Position numbers and translations under genes: made by a program. This document shows, one piece after another, positions 57,855 through 64,000 of a stretch of 64,000 bases of DNA (position 1 is the first letter of the stretch; every line of letters begins with the position of its first letter). The notes beneath the pieces are model-generated. The model ran no database searches. It was given only the letters and a program-made list of their open reading frames with translations, and was not told where the DNA came from. Source of the DNA: Sandaracinobacteroides sp041909755 (GTDB lineage Bacteria; Pseudomonadota; Alphaproteobacteria; Sphingomonadales; Sphingomonadaceae); contig NZ_JAYRCW010000001.1 of assembly GCF_041909755.1 (NCBI RefSeq), forward strand, positions 1 to 64,000, written 5' to 3'.

Positions 57855-59429
57855 TTACTGGACCTTCACGCCCACGAAGCGGCCCGGCGTGTTGCCGCGC
57901 TGCACGAACAGCAGAACGGTGTCGCGCCCGGCCTTGCGCGCGGCGGCCACCGCATCGGCGGCTTCCTGCGGCGTCTTCACCGGTTGCTGGTTCACCGAGA
58001 CGATGATGTCCCCGCGTTGCAGCCCTTCCTCGGCCGCGTTGGACGACGGGTTCACCTTCGCGACGACGACGCCCTGCACGGTATCGGGCAGGCGCAGCTG
58101 CTGGCGGATTTCCGGGCTGAGCGCCTGCAGCGTCAGGCCCAGCGACTTCCGGGCGGCTTCGGCGCCGGGCTGGTCGCCCTCTTCCTTGTCGGTGCTGTCG
58201 GCCTGCTCGGGCTGACCCAGAAGCGAAGCTTCCGAGGGACGCTCGCTGATCGTTGCCGTCAGCGTCAGGCGCTTGCCGCCGCGAATCACCTCGATCGGCA
58301 CGCGGGATCCGATAGGCGTGTTGGCGACGATGTAGGACAGGCTGGTATCGGGCGACACCTCCTGCCCGGCCACCTTCACCACCACGTCGCCCTGTTGCAC
58401 GCCGGCAGCGCGGGCCGGGCCGGACGGCTCGACCGAGGCGACGATTTCACCCCTGTCCTTGGGCAGGCCCAGGGACGAGGCGATCGCGGGCGTCATGTTC
58501 TGGATCTGCACGCCCAGATAGCCGCGCTTCACCTTGCCGGTGGCGCGCAGCTGATCGATCACGGGCTTCGCCAATTCCGACGGGATCGCGAAGCCCACGC
58601 CGACATTGCCGCCCGTGGGCGAGAAGATGGCGGTGTTCACGCCGATAACATTGCCGTTCAGGTCGAACAGCGGGCCGCCGGAGTTGCCCTGGTTGATGGA
58701 CGCGTCTGTCTGGATATAGCGATCATAGGCGCCGCCGCCCTGGATGCCGCGATGCAGGGCCGAAACGATGCCCGCGGTAACGGTGCCGCCCAGGCCGAAG
58801 GGATTGCCGATGGCGATCGCCCAGTCGCCCACGCGGGTGCCTTCGGAATTGCCGAACTGCACATAGGGCAGGTTCTCGCCGTCGATCTTCAGCAGCGCGA
58901 GATCCGAAAGCGGATCGCGGCCGATCACGCGGGCGGTATATTCGCGCCGGTCGGACAGCGTGACGGTGATTGTGTCGACGAGCTTCTGCCCGTCACGACC
59001 GGAAATCACATGGTTGTTGGTGACGATATAGCCATCCGGCGAGATGACGAAGCCGGAGCCGAGCGAGGTTGCCTCCCGCGTGACGGGCTGGCCGTCCTCT
59101 GTCTGCTGCTCCTGGAAGCGGCGGAACAGATCCTCGAGGTTGGTGCCGGGGCCGAAGCGGGGGAAACGGCCCACTTCCACGCGCTGGGTGGTGGAGATGT
59201 TCACCACGGCCGGCTGCAGCCGGGCCGTCAGGTCCGCGAAGCTGACGGGCGCACCGCGCGGGGGAAGCGCCTGCACGGGGCCTGCGGTTGCCGGGGCTGC
59301 GGGCGCCTGCATGGCCGGCGCCTGCACGGCCGGGGCCTGTGCCAGCACCGGAATGGCGGTTGCGACGACAGCGGCAATGCCGGCCGAAAGACCGGCAGTC
59401 AGGAAGCGGCTCTTGTTCGAGCTGTCTTG
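57855..59429 (-). CDS. degP: DegP/HtrA-family periplasmic serine protease (Do-like)
   Basis: 524 residues from a GTG at 59429, chosen for GGAG 8 nt upstream; a GTG at 59459 is an alternative. Signal/anchor 11-31 (LTAGLSAGIAAVVATAIPVL), a Pro/Ala/Gln linker, then a trypsin-like domain with His141 (TNNHVI), Asp177 (DPLSDLALLK) and Ser251 (NQGNSGGPL), followed by two PDZ domains (GYLGVQIQNMTPAIASSLGL; LGLTLQALSPEIRQQLRL). Degrades misfolded envelope proteins. It lies 96 nt downstream of hflC on the same strand, the usual HflK-HflC-DegP arrangement in alphaproteobacteria. Confidence 0.96.
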   Translation of the reverse strand, partial: QDSSNKSRFLTAGLSAGIAAVVATAIPVLAQAPAVQAPAMQAPAAPATAGPVQALPPRGAPVSFADLTARLQPAVVNISTTQRVEVGRFPRFGPGTNLEDLFRRFQEQQTEDGQPVTREATSLGSGFVISPDGYIVTNNHVISGRDGQKLVDTITVTLSDRREYTARVIGRDPLSDLALLKIDGENLPYVQFGNSEGTRVGDWAIAIGNPFGLGGTVTAGIVSALHRGIQGGGAYDRYIQTDASINQGNSGGPLFDLNGNVIGVNTAIFSPTGGNVGVGFAIPSELAKPVIDQLRATGKVKRGYLGVQIQNMTPAIASSLGLPKDRGEIVASVEPSGPARAAGVQQGDVVVKVAGQEVSPDTSLSYIVANTPIGSRVPIEVIRGGKRLTLTATISERPSEASLLGQPEQADSTDKEEGDQPGAEAARKSLGLTLQALSPEIRQQLRLPDTVQGVVVAKVNPSSNAAEEGLQRGDIIVSVNQQPVKTPQEAADAVAAARKAGRDTVLLFVQRGNTPGRFVGVKVQ

Positions 59430-59525
59430 CACGTGTGTTACTCCAAAGGGTCCTCTCACGCCCGGTTCTAACGGTGCGGCGATTGAATGGTGGCTGAACT
59501 GTTCAATATTGCCGCCGAACCGAAA

Positions 59526-60368
59526 TCAACCGCCGCGCCGGCCCTGGAATTCCCGCAGGAATTCATTGCTGGGGCTGAGGACGACATTGCTGTTCCCTTG
59601 CGCGAAACTCTTCCGATAAGCCTCCATCGAGCGATAGAAGGTATAGAAATCGGGATCCTTGCCGAAGCTTTCGGCATAGACACGCGCCGCTTCCGCATCC
59701 GCTTCGGCGCGGATGATCTGCGCGTTCTTCGCCCCTTGCGCGCGGATTGTCAGCGCCTCCTGCTGGCGGGCGGTTCGCATCCGTTCGAAGGCGGCTTCCA
59801 GCGGGCTTCCTGGCGGCAGGTCGGCGCGCTTGATGCGGACGTCGATGATTTCCGCGCCATAGGCGAGCGCCGAGCGGTTCACCGCCAGCTGGATCGCATC
59901 CATCGATTGCCCGCGTTCGGGCGACAGCATGGCGTCGAAGCGCTGCTTGCCCAGTTCGTTGCGGATCCGCGACGAAAGGATGCGCGACAGTTCCTGCTGC
60001 AGCCGTTCCTCGCTGCCCACCGTCTGGTACATGCGGACGGGGTTGACGATGCGGAAGCGGGCGAAGGCGTCGACCACCAGCCGCAGCTGGTCTGTCGACA
60101 GCACCGTCTGTGGCGGAATGTCGAGCGACATGATCCGCTTGTCCACGAACACCGTGTTCTGGACGAACGGCGTCTTCAGGACGAGGCCGGCGCCGGTCTG
60201 CCCGAACTTCTGGTTCGGCTGATAGGTGTTCACGGTCGCCACGGGGCGGCCGAGCTGCAGGATGATCGCCTGCTGATCCTCTGGCACGCGGACGACGGAG
60301 ACGGCCGCCAGGACGGCGAGCGCGGCGAGCCCGATGCCGCCGGTGAGGAGGGCGCGCTGACTGATCAT
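59526..60368 (-). CDS. hflC: HflC protease modulator (SPFH/Band 7)
   Basis: 280 residues: one N-terminal membrane segment (about 7-25), a prohibitin/SPFH domain (VPEDQQAIILQLGRPVATVN; KRIMSLDIPPQTVLSTDQLR), and a long coiled coil (RTARQQEALTIRAQGAKNAQ). Forms with HflK a large membrane complex around FtsH. ATGA overlap with hflK stop. Confidence 0.95.
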   Translation of the reverse strand: MISQRALLTGGIGLAALAVLAAVSVVRVPEDQQAIILQLGRPVATVNTYQPNQKFGQTGAGLVLKTPFVQNTVFVDKRIMSLDIPPQTVLSTDQLRLVVDAFARFRIVNPVRMYQTVGSEERLQQELSRILSSRIRNELGKQRFDAMLSPERGQSMDAIQLAVNRSALAYGAEIIDVRIKRADLPPGSPLEAAFERMRTARQQEALTIRAQGAKNAQIIRAEADAEAARVYAESFGKDPDFYTFYRSMEAYRKSFAQGNSNVVLSPSNEFLREFQGRRGG

Positions 60369-61489
60369 TGCTGCGCCTCCTGCGCCTGGCGGTTGCGGCG
60401 CTGCACTTCGGGCAGCGGCAGATAGGCCTGCACGCCCGGCGCCTCGATCACGGTGGTGTCCACCTTGCCGAGCACGGATTCCATCGTTTCCAGATACATG
60501 CGCTTGCGGGTCACCTCTGGGGCTAGGCGATATTGCTCATAGACCTTGTCGAACGCGGCGGTGGCGCCGGCGGCCTGCGCCTGCACCTGCTGCGCATAGG
60601 CGCGGGCCTGGTTCAGGAACTGCTGCGCGTCCTGCTGGGCGGCGGACACGTCCTTGAACGCTTCGTCCACCGCTGCGGGCGGGTCGGCCTTGTTGATGTC
60701 CACACCCTGGATCAGCACGCCGGAGCCATAGGAATCGAGGATTTCCTGCACCCGTTCGCGCACCTGTTCCGCGATTGCCGCGCGTTCCGGGCCGATGGCG
60801 TTGTTCAGCGTGGAGCGGCCGACGATCTCGCGCATGGCGCTTTCCGTTGCGTCGCGCACGGTCGCGTTGGGATCGGCGATCTGGAACAGGAAATCTTCCG
60901 CATTCTTCACGCGCCAGCGCACGGCATAGGCGATGTTGATCACATTGCCGTCGCCCGTGATCATCAGATTTTCCGCATCCCCGTCGGTGGCGCCGATCAG
61001 ATCCGTGCGGATATCCTCGAACTGGACCTTGGTGACCTGGTCGATCGGGGCCGGCAGCTTCATGTGGAAGCCGGGGCCGCTGGTGGAGGAATATTGCCCG
61101 AACCGCGTCACCACGGCCCGCTCGCCGGCATCCACGCGATAGGCCGACGTCATGCCGATCAGCACCAGCGCGAGGCCGCCGGCCACAAGGCCCCAGGGGA
61201 TGTCGGGCATGCCGCGGCCGGTGCCGCGGTTGCCGCCGCCGCCCTGGCCGCCGCCCAGGCCGCGCAGCCGTTCCTGGCTGCGACGGATGAATTCATCGAA
61301 ATCGGGGGTGCCGTTGCCGCGCGGGCGGTCGTCTCCCCCCTTTGGGCGGGGGGCATCCCCCCAGGGGTTCCGGGGGCCATCCTTGCCCTGGTTCGAAGGT
61401 CCGCCACTGGCGCCGCCCCAGGGATTCCGACGGCCACCGCCGCCCTTGTCACCTGAACCTTCGCCGTCCTCGTTGTTCTGCCAGGGCAT
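60365..61489 (-). CDS. hflK: HflK protease modulator (SPFH/Band 7)
   Basis: 374 residues from the ATG at 61489 (GAAAGG 5 nt upstream). Gly/Arg/Pro-rich cytoplasmic N-terminus with repeated NPWG (NPWGGASGG; NPWGDAPRP), one membrane segment (about 98-118), SPFH domain (VDAGERAVVTRFGQYSSTSG) and C-terminal coiled coil (QDAQQFLNQARAYAQQVQAQ). Partner of HflC. Divergent from mrp. Confidence 0.95.
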   Translation of the reverse strand: MPWQNNEDGEGSGDKGGGGRRNPWGGASGGPSNQGKDGPRNPWGDAPRPKGGDDRPRGNGTPDFDEFIRRSQERLRGLGGGQGGGGNRGTGRGMPDIPWGLVAGGLALVLIGMTSAYRVDAGERAVVTRFGQYSSTSGPGFHMKLPAPIDQVTKVQFEDIRTDLIGATDGDAENLMITGDGNVINIAYAVRWRVKNAEDFLFQIADPNATVRDATESAMREIVGRSTLNNAIGPERAAIAEQVRERVQEILDSYGSGVLIQGVDINKADPPAAVDEAFKDVSAAQQDAQQFLNQARAYAQQVQAQAAGATAAFDKVYEQYRLAPEVTRKRMYLETMESVLGKVDTTVIEAPGVQAYLPLPEVQRRNRQAQEAQQ

Positions 61490-61602
61490 GTAGGCCTTTC
61501 CGTCCCCATGTTCTGCACGCATTGCCGCAGGAATTGTTACCAGATTGCAGCAGCTCTTGAAGGGGATATAGGGGCAGCCTTCAAGGAAAGCGAGGGGCGA
61601 GC

Positions 61603-62610
61603 ATGCCAGGCAGAGACGCTGCGGAACGCGCATTGCAGGCGATCGAGGATCCGGTTCGCCCCGGCAACCTGCTGGAAAGCGGACGGGTTTCCGGCCTGGT
61701 GGTGCGCGATGAGCAGGCGGCGGGCCTTGTGCTGGCAGTCGACGATCTGGCGAAGGCGGCCGCCCAGGCGCTGGAAGGCCGGATCGACAGGGCGCTGAAG
61801 CTGGCCGGATTTACCTCTGTCCGCGTCATCCAGACGGCGGAGCGCGGCGATGCGCCCCGGCCGCAGGGCGCCACCGTTCCGGGGGTTCGCCACATCATCG
61901 GCGTCGGCGCCGGGAAGGGCGGGGTGGGCAAATCCACCGTCGCCGTTGGGCTGGCGCTGGCGCTGAAACGGCGCGGGTTGAAGGTGGGCCTGCTGGATGC
62001 GGATATTCAGGGGCCGTCCGCGCATATCCTGCTGGGCATCCGGGAACGGGCGCGGGCCACGGCGGACAAGCGGCTGATTCCGCTGGAATGCCATGGTCTG
62101 AAGATGCTGGGCATGGGCGTGATGGCCGATCCGGACAAGGCGGTCGCCTGGCGCGGCCCGATGGTGGCGGGGGCCATGGTGCAGATGGCGACGGTCGCCG
62201 ATTGGGGCGAACTGGACGTGCTGGTGGTGGATCTGCCGCCCGGCACCGGCGATATCCACCTGTCTCTCGCGCAGAAACTGACCCCGTCCGGCGCGCTGGT
62301 CGTCACCACGCCGCAGGCGCTGGCCCGCGCAGACGCCCGCCGCGCAGTCGCCTTCTTCGAGCAGTTGAAGGTGCCCGTGCTGGGCGTGGTGATGAACATG
62401 GCGGGGATGGTGATGCCGGACGGGCAGGTTGTTCACCCCTTTGGTGAAGCGCCGGCCGACGCCGGGCTGGGGGCGGACACCATCGCAAGCCTGCCGCTGG
62501 ACCCGGCCGTGGTCGCCGCTTCCGATGCGGGGACGCCGATCGAGACCGGCTCGATTGCCGCAGGTCTGGATACAGTCGCGGCGCGGATCGCCACTCAGCT
62601 GACGCTTTGA
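61603..62610 (+). CDS. Mrp/ApbC/NBP35-family P-loop ATPase, CxxC missing
   Basis: 335 residues. N-terminal MIP18-like region (about 1-75), deviant Walker A GAGKGGVGKSTVAV, switch DADIQGPSAHILLG and DLPPGTGDIHLSL. Mrp proteins carry or deliver Fe-S clusters, usually with a C-terminal CxxC. Here the equivalent segment reads VMNMAGMVMPDGQVVHPFGE with no Cys, and the only Cys in the protein is at about 165 (LECHGLK). So cluster binding by the normal route is doubtful. Divergent from hflK and convergent with pmbA. Confidence 0.92.
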   Translation: MPGRDAAERALQAIEDPVRPGNLLESGRVSGLVVRDEQAAGLVLAVDDLAKAAAQALEGRIDRALKLAGFTSVRVIQTAERGDAPRPQGATVPGVRHIIGVGAGKGGVGKSTVAVGLALALKRRGLKVGLLDADIQGPSAHILLGIRERARATADKRLIPLECHGLKMLGMGVMADPDKAVAWRGPMVAGAMVQMATVADWGELDVLVVDLPPGTGDIHLSLAQKLTPSGALVVTTPQALARADARRAVAFFEQLKVPVLGVVMNMAGMVMPDGQVVHPFGEAPADAGLGADTIASLPLDPAVVAASDAGTPIETGSIAAGLDTVAARIATQLTL

Positions 62611-62620
62611 GCCGCTGATC

Positions 62621-63942
62621 CTACTGCCCCGCGACGGTCATTCCATCCACGCGGATCGTCGGCGCGTCGGTGGCGTGGCGGAATCGCAGATCGTTGGCGG
62701 GGATCAGCGCCTTGAACATGTCGCGCAGGTGGCCGGCAATGGTCGCTTCCGTCACCGGCTCTGCGAGCTGGCCGTTGCGGATGCGGAATCCGCCTGCGCC
62801 GCGGCTGTAATCACCGGTCAGCAGATTGACGCCAATTCCAATCAATTCATTGATATAGAGGCCGTCCTTTATATCTGACATCAGCTGAACGGGTGTGCTG
62901 CTGCCCGGTTCCAGCCACAGGTTCGAGGTGGAGACGCCGGGCGGGCCGCTGCTGCCCCGGCTGGCGTGGCCGGTGGGCGCAAGGCCAAGCTGACGGCCGG
63001 ACGCGCTGTCCACCAGCCAGCCCGTCAGCATCCCCTTGTCGACGATGGCGCGCGGCGCGGTGCGCAGCCCTTCGCCATCGAAGGCGCGGGATCGCAGACC
63101 GCGCGACCGGTGCGGATCATCGCGAATGGTGATGCCGGGGCCGAACAGGGGCTGGCTTTCATGCCCCAGCACGAAGCTGGTCTTGCGGGCGATGCTGCTG
63201 CCGGTGATGGCGCCCAGCAGATGGCCGATCAGGCTGGCCGAGACGCGGGGATCGAACACCACCGTCATCTGCCCGTTCGGGGCCTTGCCCGGATTCAGCC
63301 GGGCCAGGGTGCGTTCGGCGGCGCGGCGGCCGACGGCGGCGGGCGATTCGAGATCGGAAAGGTGGCGGGCCTGATGCCATTCATAGTCCCGCTGCTTGTC
63401 TGCCCCTTCGCCGGCGATCACCACCGCCGAGGTAGAGACAGACGTGCCGCGTGCTGCCCCCCGGAAGCCGTGCGATGTGGCGAGCGCCGAGACGCTGAGG
63501 CCAGCGCTGGCCGATCCGCCCTCGCTGTTGGTGATGCCCTTGATCGCGCGGGCTGCATCTTCTGCCTCCAGCGCCATGGCCTTCAGCGTTTCGGGGCTGA
63601 GTGCCTCGGTGGCGGGGTCGAACAGGTCGAAATCCGCGAAGGGGCCGCTTGCCAGCAGGTCGCCGGGGGCAAGGCCCGCGAACCTGTCCTCGGTTGCTTC
63701 CCGGGCCATTGCGATGGCGCGCTCCACCGCTTCGNNNNNNNNNNAGACCGGGCGCCAAGGAACAGGCGAAGGCCGATCTCCTCGCCCTCTGAGCGGCCGA
63801 TATCTTCCAGCTGGCCGAGGCGGACGCCGATTCCGAGTGAGGATTCACCGAAATAGACGGCGTCGGCGGCATCGGCGCCGGCTTTCCGGGCGAGCGACAG
63901 CAGGTGATCGAGGCGTTCGAGCGCGGCTTCGGGGGTGAGCAT
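62621..63942 (-). CDS. pmbA: PmbA/TldD-family metalloprotease, split by an assembly gap
   Basis: N-terminal part from the ATG at 63942 (MLTPEAALERLDHLLSLARK) to the gap, C-terminal part from the gap to 62621 (AMAREATEDRFAGLAPGDLL; GQMTVVFDPRVSASLIGHLL; TGDYSRGAGGFRIRNGQLAE). TldD/PmbA is a heterodimeric protease; members degrade or mature peptides, and PmbA itself lacks the HExxH of TldD, as here. The two parts are out of frame across the ten-N gap; a true gap of length 2 modulo 3 would restore one frame, with roughly a dozen residues expected to be missing. I read it as one intact gene. Confidence 0.9.
63735..63744. other. Assembly gap (10 N) inside pmbA
   Basis: Ten N of arbitrary length. 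The coding sequence resumes with E-A-V-E-R-A on the downstream side, matching the family, so the gap hides a short missing segment of pmbA rather than a break in the gene. Confidence 0.9.
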
Positions 63943-63951
63943 GCCCCGGAT

Positions 63952-64000
63952 CTAGGCGGCGCGGACGAAGGCGGCAAGGAGGATGGGCAGCAGAAGCAGC
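63952..64000 (-). CDS. C-terminal end of an upstream membrane protein (partial)
   Basis: Minus-strand frame open to the window edge reads LLLLPILLAAFVRAA then TAG (63952-63954), 9 nt before the pmbA start. The 15 visible codons are hydrophobic with a basic residue near the end, like the tail of a membrane protein. Too short to identify. Confidence 0.4.
   Translation of the reverse strand, partial: LLLLPILLAAFVRAA

Noticed and set aside
1..64000. CRISPR arrays, insertion sequences, rRNA or integrases
   Set aside because: I saw no regularly spaced direct repeats, no transposase or integrase frames and no rRNA sequence; only REPIN-like repeats were found.

Overview
The window looks like a piece of a GC-rich (about two thirds GC by eye) alphaproteobacterial chromosome, most likely order Sphingomonadales. 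The evidence is the Entner-Doudoroff operon zwf-pgl-edd-glk-eda, a TonB receptor/LacI/MFS/glucosidase maltose locus, the ChvI-ChvG-short HprK-RapZ-EIIA(Man)-HPr cluster, eno-ftsB-pdhA-pdhB(lipoyl fusion)-pdhC-lpd synteny, a PopZ-like protein beside valS, and a PEPxxWA-type CTERM protein. Two runs of ten N (18530-18539 and 63735-63744) mark assembly gaps.

Layout. 1-2.9 kb: LysR regulator, tRNA-His, small membrane protein, an S24-type repressor divergent from two small coupled genes. 3-7.3 kb: RND efflux pair (adaptor lipoprotein and permease), convergent with a minus-strand run pcm-tolC-popZ-DUF486-valS (12.7-7.3 kb). 12.8-24 kb: maltodextrin locus: MFS sugar transporter and LacI repressor on minus, divergent from the TonB receptor, a periplasmic GH13 amylase, a GH13 alpha-glucosidase and a GH97 glucosidase on plus. 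24-30.3 kb: zwf-pgl-edd-glk-eda-ung, mostly with overlapping stop/start codons. 30.3-35 kb: AT-rich spacer, tRNA-Cys, REPIN-like repeat, two small minus genes, a dipeptide epimerase, enolase, and a small protein with an LPDTG-like C-terminal sorting signal. 34.9-41 kb: ftsB and the pyruvate dehydrogenase operon, then a GNAT. 41-45.5 kb minus: pckA, an unknown coupled gene, a DnaJ-domain protein, a lipoprotein hydrolase, beta-carbonic anhydrase. 45.7-50.1 kb plus: chvI-chvG-hprK-rapZ-EIIA-HPr. 50.1-64 kb: YjhX-like protein, bacterioferritin, ileS-lspA-DUF3035, HerA-like ATPase, PEP-CTERM protein, DegP-HflC-HflK, Mrp, PmbA.

How it fits together. Maltodextrins would enter through the TonB receptor, be cut by periplasmic GH13/GH97 enzymes, cross the inner membrane by the MFS carrier, and feed glucokinase, the Entner-Doudoroff pathway, enolase and pyruvate dehydrogenase; PckA covers the reverse direction, and the incomplete PTS plus ChvG/ChvI is the usual alphaproteobacterial nutrient and envelope signalling module. 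Two short palindromic motifs seem to tie these loci together: GCATACGTATG(C) occurs both in the LacI/TonB receptor intergenic region and upstream of pckA, and GAATACGAATTC occurs upstream of both zwf and pdhA. This possible carbon-flux regulon is the most interesting signal I found. All family calls are from reading the translated sequences; no database search was run.
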